Positions 43,972 through 53,250 of a DNA stretch of 64,000 nucleotides are shown piece by piece. The stretch's first letter is position 1. Each line of letters begins with the position of its first letter. The notes beneath the pieces were generated by a model. It did not search any database. It had not been told where the DNA came from and saw only the letters and a program-made list of their open reading frames with translations. Origin of the DNA: Marivita geojedonensis. Lineage in GTDB: Bacteria > Pseudomonadota > Alphaproteobacteria > Rhodobacterales > Rhodobacteraceae. The DNA lies in NCBI RefSeq assembly GCF_002115805.1, contig NZ_JFKC01000002.1:1-64000 (forward strand). Direction: 5' to 3'. Position numbers and translations under genes: made by a program.

Positions 43972-44086
43972 GAACTGCCACCCTCTTTCATTGTGCCTGA
44001 CAGGCATTCGAGTTTGAGGCGGCAACTCTTGCACTGGACCAAGATCCGCCTACGGCTGCGCGGTAAACCTACGGTAGCTTCTAGTA

Positions 44087-45733
44087 TTATTCGGCGGCTA
44101 ATTCCTTCTGCCGACAATAACACGACGCTTTGATCGGGACTTCGGCTCGTGCCAATGCTTTATCCAGCTGTAGCTTGATGTGTGCTGCTTCGACCGTTTC
44201 ACCACGTTTCGTTAGACATTCATGCAGGCCGTGCAGGCTCCAGACGTTGCCAGGGTGTTGGCACGCTCGGCTAAGTGTTTCATCTAAACCAAGGTCTGCA
44301 CGGTATACCGCCTCGGCCTCTTCCATTTGACCTTGCTCAAGCAATAGTGCGCCCAGTGCATGGCGCGTGGGTTGCATCCACCCCCAAGGTTCATCGTATG
44401 GGAGGTTGTCGTCGATCTCGACCGACTTGCGAAGATGGTTGAATGCGTCGCCAGGCTCTCCTTTATGATATGCGAGTTCGCCAAGCATCATTTGCTCGGC
44501 CACCATAAGGACGTCCCGACAAGTGTTGTTGAATAGCATTCTGCTTTCTGGCACCCGCGCCAACGCTTCGTAGAACTTGGACTTTTCTATCTCAGCGTCC
44601 GCAACCCTGTGCAGGTTCGCCATGGCAACTGTTCGCGCATATCGCATCATGGCGATTGTTACGCAGTACAGCTCTTCATCCTTGGGCATTTCTTGAGCAA
44701 GGATTTCCCGCCACATGCCAAAGCGGATCAGGGCATGTTGCTTCATAGGGACAAATCCTTCGAACCAATCCGCCAGTGGCCGCAGGATTTCCGACGGTAA
44801 CGTGTCGATCAGTTCGTCGGCCGCTTCGAGTGCTGGAGTGGGTTGGCCGAGGAACATGGCTCCGTAGATTTTGAAATGGTAGTTGTGGCACCGATATACC
44901 GAGTAAAAGTTGTCCGGCCCTTCGCGACTCAGGAATTTCCGATCTGCCACAATGCCCGCGTGGTTGCGTGACACAACATTGACGTAGTCTCCACACAGCA
45001 CATCAATGTGGGTCGACATATGAAGAAGGTGCCCAGCGTCAGGCACCAGATTACTCAGCACATCGCCATGTCGAAGTGCTCGTTCAGGGTGTGGCGACAT
45101 TTCCATCAGATGAATGTACATGTGAAGAAGGCCTGCATGCGCCCAAGCGCCGGGCAGGGCTTCGAAGGCATTTTCGAGAACCTCTAGCGCTTCCAGCGTA
45201 TCAGCACCCTCTGAAGGCTGCCCAGTGCGAAGGTCCCAAAGTTGCCAAGGTGTCCGGTTCATGAGAGCCTCCGCGAAGATCGCGCAGACCTCAAGGTCCT
45301 GGCCAAACTCAGAATGTACTTTGCGCATCGCATTCGCGAAGGCATCATTCCAAGGACCAAAATCCTCAATCTCTGGTGACGAAGGATAACGGGTACCGAT
45401 TGCTTCAATCAGTGCGCGTTCAACGGGTGTCACTTGATCGAGCAATGCTGTTGCTGCTTCAATCGAAGAGGTGGCAAGTTTTATGCAATCGGGCTTCTCG
45501 TCTTCCTCGAAGGCTTCCCACGGTTTGTTGTAATTTGGCCCAATGCAATAGGCGATACCCCAATACGCCATTGCGCAGTTAGCGTCTGCGGCTAAGGCTC
45601 TTTCAAAGCATACAATTGCCTCTTCGTGATTGTAGCCATACGTCCACGCCAATCCGCGATCAAACCACAGTTGGGCGTCTCCCGACGGCGTTGTGATCGT
45701 CCGGGTGTATTTACCGAGATCATAGTATTCCAT
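44087..45733 (-). CDS. TPR-repeat protein (cytosolic relative of 23024-24502)
   Basis: The protein is 548 residues without a signal peptide. It starts MEYYDLGKYTRTITTPSGDA, then the family hallmark AADANCAMAYWGIAYCIGPN. Later blocks are AGHLLHMSTHIDVLCGDYVN, NYHFKIYGAMFLGQPTPALE and a terminal TPR in LLLEQGQMEEAEAVYRADLG. The hallmark and the histidine-containing helix parallel the exported protein in element 2. The family is widespread but undefined. ATG 45733 follows GGGAGGAG. It shares its flank with a small exported protein and a divergent wHTH-TM-TPR regulator. Confidence 0.78.
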   Translation of the reverse strand: MEYYDLGKYTRTITTPSGDAQLWFDRGLAWTYGYNHEEAIVCFERALAADANCAMAYWGIAYCIGPNYNKPWEAFEEDEKPDCIKLATSSIEAATALLDQVTPVERALIEAIGTRYPSSPEIEDFGPWNDAFANAMRKVHSEFGQDLEVCAIFAEALMNRTPWQLWDLRTGQPSEGADTLEALEVLENAFEALPGAWAHAGLLHMYIHLMEMSPHPERALRHGDVLSNLVPDAGHLLHMSTHIDVLCGDYVNVVSRNHAGIVADRKFLSREGPDNFYSVYRCHNYHFKIYGAMFLGQPTPALEAADELIDTLPSEILRPLADWFEGFVPMKQHALIRFGMWREILAQEMPKDEELYCVTIAMMRYARTVAMANLHRVADAEIEKSKFYEALARVPESRMLFNNTCRDVLMVAEQMMLGELAYHKGEPGDAFNHLRKSVEIDDNLPYDEPWGWMQPTRHALGALLLEQGQMEEAEAVYRADLGLDETLSRACQHPGNVWSLHGLHECLTKRGETVEAAHIKLQLDKALARAEVPIKASCYCRQKELAAE

Positions 45734-45916
45734 CGCGCGCTCCTCCCAACACAATATCGAAAGATACCATGGAATAGTGTTATTCCAAACTTGCACCCAA
45801 CAAATGAGTAGGTTGCGGACGATGCAGTCACTGTGTGGTTGGAAACCCGGATCGCAGAACTCACATCAAGGCTGGCAGGCTCCACCGGGTAACTCGTTTC
45901 GCCCGCCAGGCTTATT

Positions 45917-46216
45917 TCACTCGGTCATTGCAAGCGCGTCAGCACCTTGTGGGCCGCAATCCTCCAGGAAGGTCCATTCGGGCTTGGCATTCTCTTCGAT
46001 GATCAAGTCGATCACCCGTACATACCGAGTACCATACTGCTGCAGCATCGTCACTTGCGCGGCAGTATCAGCCGGTAGTTCAATCTGCTCACCGTTCACG
46101 TCTACAAAGGTGATCGCCGGGCAGTTTTTGGGGGCTGCCTGTAACTCACTAATGCCGACTGTCACCGACAGTGCGAAAGTGGCGACAAACGCTGTGGATT
46201 TTGCAATACTTGTCAT
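45917..46216 (-). CDS. Small exported protein
   Basis: The protein is 99 residues with a signal peptide (MTSIAKSTAFVATFALSVTV, cleavage near ELQAA). The mature part APKNCPAITFVDVNGEQIEL, then VTMLQQYGTRYVRVIDLIIE and FLEDCGPQGADALAMTE, has two cysteines. No domain was recognised. It is divergent from the regulator at 46320 by 103 bases and may be its target. GGAGG precedes the ATG. Confidence 0.6.
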   Translation of the reverse strand: MTSIAKSTAFVATFALSVTVGISELQAAPKNCPAITFVDVNGEQIELPADTAAQVTMLQQYGTRYVRVIDLIIEENAKPEWTFLEDCGPQGADALAMTE

Positions 46217-46319
46217 GATGTCCTCCGTTGGTTGAGTTCGCAGGGCCCTTCGAGATCGAGCGCCTGCCTCCAGTGGGGCCTCAAAGCGACGGCGAAAGTC
46301 ACGAAAGCGGCCACGAAAA

Positions 46320-47939
46320 ATGCCGAAATCGGATCAAACTGTTGATATTAATGGTTTTCGTTTTGATCAGCGATCACTTGAGCTGCGGGATCCTGACGGG
46401 AATGTGGTGCCCTTGCGCCCGCAATCGCTCCGCGTTTTGTCAATTCTGAGCGAACAGGCAGGGGAGCTCGTTTCTAAGGACAGCCTTATGGAACGGGTCT
46501 GGGCGGACACCCACGTGACAGATGACAGCCTCGTCCAGTGCATCTCGGAGATCCGGAAAGCACTTGGTTCGGAGGCGAGCGCTCTCCTGCGCACTGTGCC
46601 GAAACAGGGGTACTGTCTGGATGCGTCGCACGCTTCGGCACGTCGCCTTCCCTTGTTCAGCACCGTTCGGATCGCCGCTCTGGTGCTCGTCTCAGCTGCT
46701 CTCGCACTTTCGGCGCTATTGCTTGCGCCTCGCCTGCAAACCGCATCGGAGGTTCAGTCGATCGCCGTTCTGCCTTTCGAGAACCTCAGCGGCAATGCCG
46801 AGCAGGCCTATTATTCCAACGGCCTCGCCGAGGAACTGATCGTCAACCTCTCGAGGATCGCAGATCTGAGGGTCGTGTCGCGTGCAGCGTCTTTCTCGGT
46901 GGCCGAAAGCGCAAGCGATCCGCGACAAGTCGCTCGGGAATTGCGCGTGTCCTACCTTGTGGACGGGAGCGTGCGTCGCGAGGGCCAGACTTTACGGATT
47001 ACGGCAGCACTCATCGACGGTGCGAACGGCGAAAACATCTGGGCTGACAGCTATTCGGGGGCTGAAGCGGATGTGTTCGCTTTGCAGGAAACGGTCCTCA
47101 CCGAACTCGTGCGCGTGATGTCGGTCCGTCTGTCCCGGCAAGAGCGTGAACGTCTGGGGGTCCGTGGCACGCGCGATGTCGATGCCTTTGACAACTACCT
47201 GCGGGGCAGAGAATTGGCCGGCTTCCTGACTGCGAGCCATAATGAACAAGCGGAAGAGGCCTTTGCCGAGGCCATCCGACGTGATCCAGATTATGCCGCA
47301 GCCCACGCGCAACTTTCGATCGTACTTAGCATGCGGGTCGAGTACGGCTGGACCAACGATATGACGAACACTTTGGCGAGGGCGGTATGGCATGCAGAAC
47401 GGGCCGTCTCCCTGTCACCCGATCTGCCCTTTGCGCATTTCGCGCTCGGACGGCTTTTGTCTAGAAGTTTCATCTCGGATCTTGCGGAGGCGAGCGCCGA
47501 GTTCGAGAAGGCCATCGAACTCGACCCGAATTACACTGACGCCTACGCTTTTTACGCGATCGTGCAGGTGTCCGATGGGCGGGCAGAGGACGCGCTGAAT
47601 ACCATTTCGGAAGCGTTTGCGCGCAATCCCGTGCCCCCGTATTGGTACTTCATGTCGGTTGGCGCGGCCAACTTCCACCTCGGCAACTACGAAGCAGCTG
47701 AGGCCGCGCTCACAGAGCTTCTCCAGCGCAACCCGAACCTCCAGAATGCCTTGCGACTCCTGATCGCAACTTATGGTCATATGGGACGGCTGGACGACGC
47801 AGAGTGGCTGACCATGGAATACGAGGCCTTGGGCGGCCCCGCCGCGATCACCGAGATCATGCAGCTGGTCAACATTGAGCACCCTCCCTACCGAGAGGCG
47901 GTCATTGACGGGCTGAGGCTAGCCGGTCTGCCGGAATAG
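46320..47939 (+). CDS. CadC/ToxR-like membrane regulator: wHTH, TM, FlgO-like domain, TPR
   Basis: The protein is 539 residues. The winged helix is in residues ~10-98 (SIL...GELVSKDSLMERVWADTHVT, QCISEIRKALGSEASALLRT, VPKQGYCLDA). A membrane helix lies at ~108-130 (IAALVLVSAALALSALLLA). The outer part begins IAVLPFENLSGNAEQAYYSN, then YLVDGSVRREGQTLRITAAL and NIWADSYSG (FlgO-like), followed by TPRs such as ASAEFEKAIELDPNYTDAYA. It is a paralogue of 24689-26353 in the same context: divergent from exported or TPR proteins. No clear ribosome site precedes ATG 46320. Confidence 0.85.
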   Translation: MPKSDQTVDINGFRFDQRSLELRDPDGNVVPLRPQSLRVLSILSEQAGELVSKDSLMERVWADTHVTDDSLVQCISEIRKALGSEASALLRTVPKQGYCLDASHASARRLPLFSTVRIAALVLVSAALALSALLLAPRLQTASEVQSIAVLPFENLSGNAEQAYYSNGLAEELIVNLSRIADLRVVSRAASFSVAESASDPRQVARELRVSYLVDGSVRREGQTLRITAALIDGANGENIWADSYSGAEADVFALQETVLTELVRVMSVRLSRQERERLGVRGTRDVDAFDNYLRGRELAGFLTASHNEQAEEAFAEAIRRDPDYAAAHAQLSIVLSMRVEYGWTNDMTNTLARAVWHAERAVSLSPDLPFAHFALGRLLSRSFISDLAEASAEFEKAIELDPNYTDAYAFYAIVQVSDGRAEDALNTISEAFARNPVPPYWYFMSVGAANFHLGNYEAAEAALTELLQRNPNLQNALRLLIATYGHMGRLDDAEWLTMEYEALGGPAAITEIMQLVNIEHPPYREAVIDGLRLAGLPE

Positions 47940-48251
47940 GCGGTCCAACCAAGTGCCAAACACAGAGGCCCGGGAAATGGGATTTCCCGGAAAGGTCTCT
48001 AAGCTGGCGTTCGCTTCAGGAACCACAAATGTCTGACACCGGCGTAAAGATTCTGGTTCCGCAATCAGTCGCGTTGGTGTGTCAGGGGGCTGTGAATTGA
48101 CCTGCATCAACCGGCTGTATTGCCGCCCAAACACACGCAAAGAGCAATTGCTCAATGCACTCGCGCTGGACCCAAGTGATCTCGCAGTGACGGCACGGGC
48201 GCTGGCTGTGATGCTGGCTGACGGGTACTGAACCTTAACCAAGATAGCTCA
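47940..48251. other. Gene-poor stretch; possible 50-codon frame
   Basis: A frame from GTG 48079 reads MSGGCELTCINRLYCRPN, then TRKEQLLNALALDPSDLAVT and ends at 48231. It has no recognised homology and no ribosome site; it may be a remnant. Nothing else is supported here. Confidence 0.3.
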
Positions 48252-48283
48252 ACAAAAAAAGCTGCCGCGAACACGACAGCTTT
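48252..48283 (-). terminator. Rho-independent terminator after the DUF1127 gene
   Basis: On the minus strand AAAGCTGTCG and CGGCAGCTTT form a stem, followed by a run of T. It lies 24 bases after the stop of the DUF1127 gene. Confidence 0.75.
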
Positions 48284-48306
48284 CTTGTCAATTGAGTGCT
48301 TTGTGC

Positions 48307-48498
48307 TCAGCGCAGATCAGACAGCGTCAGGCCGATGTCATTGAGTTGATCTTCACTCAAGTTAAGCAGCTGTTTGCGTGTGATGCGCATCTCATTCCAC
48401 GCGACAACTGCCGCTTTGAGGCTCAGAATGCTGTCGACGACACGGAGAACTGTAATCGCGCCCATAGGCGCAGCGGGGTGAGTGACGGCAAGTGTCAT
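48307..48498 (-). CDS. DUF1127 (YjiS-like) small protein
   Basis: The protein is 63 residues. The C-terminal half, VAWNEMRITRKQLLNLSEDQ and LNDIGLTLSDLR, matches the DUF1127 signature (R-x-L-x-x-L-x-D-x-L-x-D-I-G-L). Members are small, often arginine-rich proteins; some affect phosphate, RNA turnover or stress responses in alphaproteobacteria. The gene is monocistronic with its own terminator. Confidence 0.75.
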   Translation of the reverse strand: MTLAVTHPAAPMGAITVLRVVDSILSLKAAVVAWNEMRITRKQLLNLSEDQLNDIGLTLSDLR

Positions 48499-48741
48499 TT
48501 TGTATGTCCCTAAAAAGCAGCCGAAGCTGTGCCCATTGATGAAGGCAGGTAGTTTGGGGGGCTAAGACTCACAACTGCTCGTTTCGCAAGGCTGATTTGC
48601 GGCCAGCGCATAATTATCGGGCAGTTTGAAAACTCTGACTGAGTATTCCTGCTGCCGCATTGGCTTGGCTGTCGGCGTTATGACGGCTTGTGTCTCCAAG
48701 CAGTTCCGTGAAGCATTCCTGTTGAGCGAAAGGATTGCGCG

Positions 48742-49113
48742 ATGTTCAAATACAGACCCGGTGATGATGTCGGCGAACTCGAAGACTGGCCGTTCGACAA
48801 CCCACTGAGCAACTATCAGATCAAAAATGGTGATCCCAAGGCGTCTGGGCGCCTAGATGCTGGCGGACCCGGACATACCACCCGCACCGGTATCTGGCGC
48901 TGTACGAAGGGCATGTTCGAATGCACCGAGCAAGGCGACGAACTCATGACGATCCTGTCTGGTTGCTGTCGGTTAACCGATATGATCAGCGGAGAGAGCA
49001 CTGAGCTCAGCACGGGCGACAGCCTCTTCATTCGTGATGGCAGCCGTGTGACGTGGGACATCTTTGAGGATGTCACCAAGGCCTTCTTTGGCTTCAAGGC
49101 CGATGGGTTCTAG
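48742..49113 (+). CDS. Cupin-domain protein (DUF861/EutQ-like)
   Basis: The protein is 123 residues. A small cupin barrel: TRTGIWRCTKGMFECTEQGD, then ELMTILSGCCRLTDMISGES, TGDSLFIRDGSRVTWDIFED and KAFFGFK. This is the (S)-ureidoglycine aminohydrolase/EutQ-like cupin group, usually one metal site, but the standard histidines are not all present. Role unknown. The next gene starts within or just after its end. Confidence 0.75.
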   Translation: MFKYRPGDDVGELEDWPFDNPLSNYQIKNGDPKASGRLDAGGPGHTTRTGIWRCTKGMFECTEQGDELMTILSGCCRLTDMISGESTELSTGDSLFIRDGSRVTWDIFEDVTKAFFGFKADGF

Positions 49114-49123
49114 AGCAAAATCG

Positions 49124-49846
49124 ATGATCGAATTCCGCCAGCTGTCTGACGATCATCCCGAACTTGCGTATTCGCCCTTGTTGCGCGCAGCGTCACTGAC
49201 CCTGCAGCATGTGGAAGATTATGGGGCGATTGGATTGACACAGACAAAGGCTTTCAAGCGAACGTTTGTCAAATGGGCAGCCGAGCACTTTGACTGGCCA
49301 GGAATGAGCGCGGACGAGCTGCTTCGTTACAACAAGGTTTTGAACGAGTACGACTTCCCTCCGCTTGAACTGCTTCACTTCCTGCTCGTCGAACTCAAGC
49401 TGGGTCGGCATTACAAGGGTGCATTCAGGTTGACCAAGCGGGGCAAAGAGATCGCCAAGCATCCCGCGCGGCTCTTGGATACTCTAGTCCCGTTCTACGT
49501 CCTCAACGTTGATCACAGCAGCTACGGGCGTTTCGATGAACAGCCCTTAGGCAACTGGGATGTTTGGATGAACGTGATCAATGTCGAGATTGACCACGGC
49601 GCGTCAGAGGAAGATCTCTTCCGTGCATTTTATGGGGATGACGCAAATAGCGACGTCGGCACTTGGCGCGAGCGATCGGTGTTCAAATCGTTCGTGTTGC
49701 GTCCTTTAGAATGGTCAGGCTTGATCTTTTCTCAGGACACGGAACGCGATGGCCAAAGAGAGCGCCACTACTTCAAAAGTCCGTTGTGGCGGCAAGTTCT
49801 CGTCCTCGACACGGATGACTTGTTGAATCCTTTGTCAGTGCAATAG
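49124..49846 (+). CDS. Hypothetical protein of unknown family
   Basis: The protein is 240 residues: MIEFRQLSDDHPELAYSPLL, then LQHVEDYGAIGLTQTKAFKR and YDFPPLELLHFLLVELKLGR. RLTKRGKEIAKHPARLLDTL recalls a wing-helix-like winged turn, and WRERSVFKSFVLRPLEWSGL follows. I do not recognise the family; the LTKRGKEI pattern suggests a winged-helix segment. ATG 49124 or 49103 is possible; the latter overlaps the cupin gene. Confidence 0.6.
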   Translation: MIEFRQLSDDHPELAYSPLLRAASLTLQHVEDYGAIGLTQTKAFKRTFVKWAAEHFDWPGMSADELLRYNKVLNEYDFPPLELLHFLLVELKLGRHYKGAFRLTKRGKEIAKHPARLLDTLVPFYVLNVDHSSYGRFDEQPLGNWDVWMNVINVEIDHGASEEDLFRAFYGDDANSDVGTWRERSVFKSFVLRPLEWSGLIFSQDTERDGQRERHYFKSPLWRQVLVLDTDDLLNPLSVQ

Positions 49847-49903
49847 CGACAAGCTTCACTTGTCGGTTGGCCGGTCTAATTCCTCGCGAGAACCACAAGA
49901 GGA

Positions 49904-50098
49904 ATGGCCAAAATGACAGCACCCATCATCGCACAAAAATCGCCTTACGCCGTCGAAGTTGAAGAAGGCAAAAACTACTTCTGGTGTGCCTGTGGCAAGA
50001 GTAGCAAGCAGCCGTTTTGCGATGGGAGTCACAAGGATACCGGCGTTACGCCGATCAAGTACACAGCTGATGCCAGCAAGCGCGTGTTCTTCTGTGCG
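49904..50098 (+). pseudogene. CDGSH iron-sulfur protein, C-terminus lost at a deletion junction
   Basis: The protein starts MAKMTAPIIAQKSPYAVEVE, then NYFWCACGKSSKQPFCDGSH, the first CDGSH cluster-binding motif, and KYTADASKRVFFC. Dual-CDGSH proteins continue with a second motif beginning at FFC, but here the sequence enters the reverse strand of an mtfA-like gene. One cluster motif could remain, but the tail is foreign. Confidence 0.75.
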
Positions 50099-50367
50099 GC
50101 AATCGAGAGCTTCATCTCCTCTGTGACATCCAGGCCGTTGCACCCGCTGAACTCGACCTGGTTCAAGAACAGGTTAATCTTGCCGTCTAGCTTTTTGCGC
50201 AGTTGCGGCGGTAACTTTTCAATCAATGGAACCTGTTCAGCGAGAATGGCATGCTGGTGCTTGGACAGCGGCGTAGTGAGAAGTCGTTTGTGGGTCTCTT
50301 TTCTCGACCAGGACCAGTAAACCCATGCACCCGACACAATAAGCAAAGTGACTAGGAAAAGGGTCAT
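50098..50367 (-). pseudogene. mtfA: N-terminal fragment of an MtfA-like zinc peptidase
   Basis: From ATG 50367 the protein begins MTLFLVTLLIVSGAWVYWSW, then LAEQVPLIEKLPPQLRKKLD, FLNQVEFSGCNGLDVTEEMK and LSIAAQ, the N-terminal domain of MtfA (DgsA anti-repressor, zinc peptidase). It ends at the junction with the CDGSH gene, so the HExxH catalytic domain is missing. The two gene fragments meet tail to tail within a few bases of 50098. Confidence 0.75.
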
Positions 50368-50489
50368 TGCTTCGTACCTAAGTGCCTCGCTTTTGTAGGT
50401 ATAGCTAATCACAGCGCCGCAGGACAGGCGGCGCCTCATTCCCAGCCGTAGAAACTCGGAATGGCGCAGACGCATATGAGGGTCAGGTC

Positions 50490-50527
50490 AAAAAAAGGCG
50501 ACGCACAAGGGAGGAGAGTGCGCCGCC
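50490..50527 (-). terminator. Rho-independent terminator, minus strand
   Basis: GGCGACGCAC (50497-50506) and GTGCGCCGCC (50518-50527) form a stem with one mismatch. Read on the minus strand it is followed by seven T. It could end transcription from the methyltransferase gene at 50875 or insulate the mtfA fragment. Confidence 0.6.
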
Positions 50528-50874
50528 TAGAAATGTCCGTTGACCCAAGGGAGGAGGAGATGGGTCAGCGCTGAGGAACAAGTGAGCGCTGTGGCCGCGC
50601 TTTTCAATTGCCAATGCTGCAATGCAGTTATGCATTCTGAGAAAGTGATGTGTTCGCTAACAATTTGGGCGTATCGAGAGCGGTTTGTGTTCAGAACAGG
50701 CTTTCGCTATCTATCAAGATCGCAGCGTTTTCCCGTAACGTTGCCAGGCTCCGCTGTCTCCGTGGTTGGGAGGAGCGCGTCGCAGACTGCGGAGCCATCA
50801 CAAAGGTCAAACGCGTTGGTTCACCCAGGTTTGATAGCTACGCTACGAACGCGTGCTAGGTTTCCCGCTCCAAC
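50528..50874. other. Gene-free stretch
   Basis: A strong ribosome-like AAGGGAGGAGGAG near 50548 precedes an ATG, but the frame stops after four codons. I see no gene or clear repeat in the rest. Confidence 0.35.
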
Positions 50875-51684
50875 CTACTCTCGACGGGTAGAAGTCACGG
50901 CTAGGGCGGGCATTGGAACGCGATATTCCCCTTCAACCAAAAAGCTCTCTAGCTGGTTCTCCCAAGCGGCGTAGATTTCATTCAATGTATCGTCGGTCTG
51001 CTTGTCGAGTATGACGGCTGCCCTGGCGGCGAAGGCTCTGAAGTGTTCGGCAAATTTCCCTTGGGGGGCCTTAAAGACTAGCGGCAAAAGGCTGCACGAG
51101 ACCTCGCCAAAACCAGAACTCTGCAAGGCTTCTCGCATGGCATCTTCTGACGAAAGCGCGAACGGAGGCGGTGAAGGTGGTACGACTGACATATCTGCAA
51201 GACGCTGCATCGTTCCAAAGACGATCCGAAAAAGCGGAGAGTCCGGAGGCCCAACCCAATGGCTAAGCGCGACGCGGCCGCCGGGTTTCAAAACCCGAGC
51301 AATCTCTTTGAACATCGCCTCGGGACTACCAACATGCATGACCCCGAATGAGCAAATCACCGCGTCATAGAGATCGTCATCCTTCGGAATGGTTTCCGCA
51401 TCTCCCACACTGAACGACACTGCAGGAAAGGCCGCCTTCGCCGCACGCACCATTTCAGGGGAGACATCGAGCCCTTCGGCAATTGCACCCAATGCGCTGG
51501 CGGCGCCTGCAGCACGCCCGGTACCACAGCAAAGATCGAGAATACGGTTACCGGGGGCTGTTTCAGCCATCGCTAAAAGCGTTGGAATGGCTCCGGTTGT
51601 CACACGGCCTGTAAATTTGTCGTAGGCAGCCGCACGCGCATCCCACCCTTCCTTCTCTGCGGATTTGAATGCTTCAAAAGTCAT
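50875..51684 (-). CDS. Class I SAM-dependent methyltransferase (UbiE-like)
   Basis: The protein is 269 residues. Motif I is NRILDLCCGTGRAAGAASAL; then GLDVSPEMVRAAKAAFP, FSVGDAETIPKDDDLYDAVI and the post-motif CSFGVMHVGSPEAMFKEIAR, VLKPGGRVALSHWVGPPDSP. A Trp after SH is typical of the UbiE/COQ5-like group. Divergent from a GlxA-type regulator 123 bases away, so it may be its target. ATG 51684 follows GAGGGAAAT. Confidence 0.8.
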   Translation of the reverse strand: MTFEAFKSAEKEGWDARAAAYDKFTGRVTTGAIPTLLAMAETAPGNRILDLCCGTGRAAGAASALGAIAEGLDVSPEMVRAAKAAFPAVSFSVGDAETIPKDDDLYDAVICSFGVMHVGSPEAMFKEIARVLKPGGRVALSHWVGPPDSPLFRIVFGTMQRLADMSVVPPSPPPFALSSEDAMREALQSSGFGEVSCSLLPLVFKAPQGKFAEHFRAFAARAAVILDKQTDDTLNEIYAAWENQLESFLVEGEYRVPMPALAVTSTRRE

Positions 51685-51806
51685 GATTTCCCTCACAATG
51701 TTTCGTAGGCTTCTCCAAATTGCTGCGTAAAGATGCGTCGCGTTAGGGTCAGTCTGGCCACAACAGGGCCAATTCAGCCATGAGTTCGCCAGGGAGGTGA
51801 TGGAAA

Positions 51807-52844
51807 ATGAATGCGAGGGATTTCACCGTCGATCCGCTTAGGATTGACGTGCTCGCAGCAGAGAGCTGCCGAGGCGCCATACTTTACGGCCTCTACGACT
51901 TGCTGACATCTGTCGGGTCGGCATGGTCCTATCTCACGGAGGGTACACCTACACCCCCCATGACACGAGTTAGGGTCGTCGCTAGAGGCAAGGAACCATT
52001 TCGCTGTATCAGCGGTGTGCCCGTTATGCCGGACGCGAGTCTCGATGAAGCGGATGACGCAGAGATCATTTGTCTGCCCAATTTCAGGATCGGCATTTTA
52101 ACTCCACCCCGGGACGTTCTTGGGCCTGAGATTGACTGGGTAGTGGACCGACACGCATCCGGAGCGCGCCTCGCGACCGCGTGTTCAGGTTCAGCGCTAT
52201 TGGCCGATGCCGGCCTCTTGGATGGGGAAGAGGCAACAGCACATTGGTCCATGAGCGAGGTCTTTCAAAAGCGTTATCCAAAAGTGGACTTCTGTCCGGA
52301 TCGTACGCTTACCTTCGCCGGTGAAGGAGACTCCATCGTCATGTCGGGCGGTATGGCATCTTGGCAGGACCTCGCTCTGTATTTGATTGCGCGGTACATC
52401 GGCCCCGAGCACGCAGCCAAGTCTGCCCGGTTTTATTGTGTGGACCCAAAGCCCGATGGTCAGCGGCACTATGCGGCACCCATGAGACGGTTGCAAAGCG
52501 AGGATGCCGTCATCCATGAATGCCAGGCATGGCTAGCCGAGGCCTACAGTAAGCGTGATGCGGTCGGGCGCATGATCTCACGCTCTGGCCTTCCGAGACG
52601 AACTTTCGACCGGAGGTTCCGTGCGGCCACGGGATATAGCCCGAAAGACTACGTTAAGTCTCTGCGGGTCGAGGAGGCCAAACAATTTCTCGAGATGGAC
52701 GGATTGAGTGTTGATGCGATCGCAGATGCGGTGGGTTATGCGGACCCAAGAGCGTTTCGTAGGCTTTTCAAGAAGATGACCGGGCTCAGTCCAGCAGAAT
52801 ACCGGCGGCGCTTTTCAAGCAGAGGCTTCCTTTCGGCGCGTTGA
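51807..52844 (+). CDS. GlxA-family AraC-type regulator with DJ-1/PfpI domain
   Basis: The protein is 345 residues. Residues ~10-200 are a DJ-1/PfpI-like sensor fold (ATACSGSALLADAGLLDGEE, TAHWSMSEVFQKRYPKVDF). The C-terminal ~90 residues are an AraC HTH pair: SRSGLPRRTFDRRFRAATGY, SPKDYVKSLRVEEAKQFLEM and DAVGYADPRAFRRLFKKMTG. Members regulate amine or amino-acid catabolism. ATG 51807 follows GGGAGGTG. It is divergent from a methyltransferase gene. Confidence 0.87.
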   Translation: MNARDFTVDPLRIDVLAAESCRGAILYGLYDLLTSVGSAWSYLTEGTPTPPMTRVRVVARGKEPFRCISGVPVMPDASLDEADDAEIICLPNFRIGILTPPRDVLGPEIDWVVDRHASGARLATACSGSALLADAGLLDGEEATAHWSMSEVFQKRYPKVDFCPDRTLTFAGEGDSIVMSGGMASWQDLALYLIARYIGPEHAAKSARFYCVDPKPDGQRHYAAPMRRLQSEDAVIHECQAWLAEAYSKRDAVGRMISRSGLPRRTFDRRFRAATGYSPKDYVKSLRVEEAKQFLEMDGLSVDAIADAVGYADPRAFRRLFKKMTGLSPAEYRRRFSSRGFLSAR

Positions 52845-52923
52845 TGGGGCTTTTGCCCCTTGACCACTCTGGGCTGGAAGCAATCGTAAACATGACCGAC
52901 GCCTTATCAAACCAATAACAGTT

Positions 52924-53166
52924 TCAGATTGATTTCCCGAAAGGTCGCGTCCAGCCCAAGAGCCTTTTCCCAACTTTTGCAGCAATCGCACGGCCGGACT
53001 TCTCAGCAGGTCTCTGGCAGCAGGGTTCCTCTCTTTGAATCCAGTCACGCTCCGCTCTCCAACCGTGATACTGTTGCGGGCCATGAAGGGTCTGGCCTAA
53101 TCCATATTTCGTTTCCAATTGCTTCAGATGCTGGGTTACGTCTCGCGGTCCTTCATAAAGGCTCAT
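52924..53166 (-). CDS. Small hypothetical protein
   Basis: The protein is 80 residues: MSLYEGPRDVTQHLKQLETK, then YGLGQTLHGPQQYHGWRAER. It may be a real small gene because CGAGGAGA lies at a good distance before ATG 53166. The second half (GRAIAAKVGKRLLGWTRP) looks less like a folded protein and may reflect a frameshift. No family recognised. Divergent from the SARP-like gene. Confidence 0.4.
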   Translation of the reverse strand: MSLYEGPRDVTQHLKQLETKYGLGQTLHGPQQYHGWRAERDWIQREEPCCQRPAEKSGRAIAAKVGKRLLGWTRPFGKSI

Positions 53167-53250
53167 CTCTTTTCTCCTCGATTCTGTAGGTTGCTGGCTT
53201 TAGTTTTGAGATGACCGCGTCAGCTAAGGCGGGAGGCGATCGTCAAAGAA

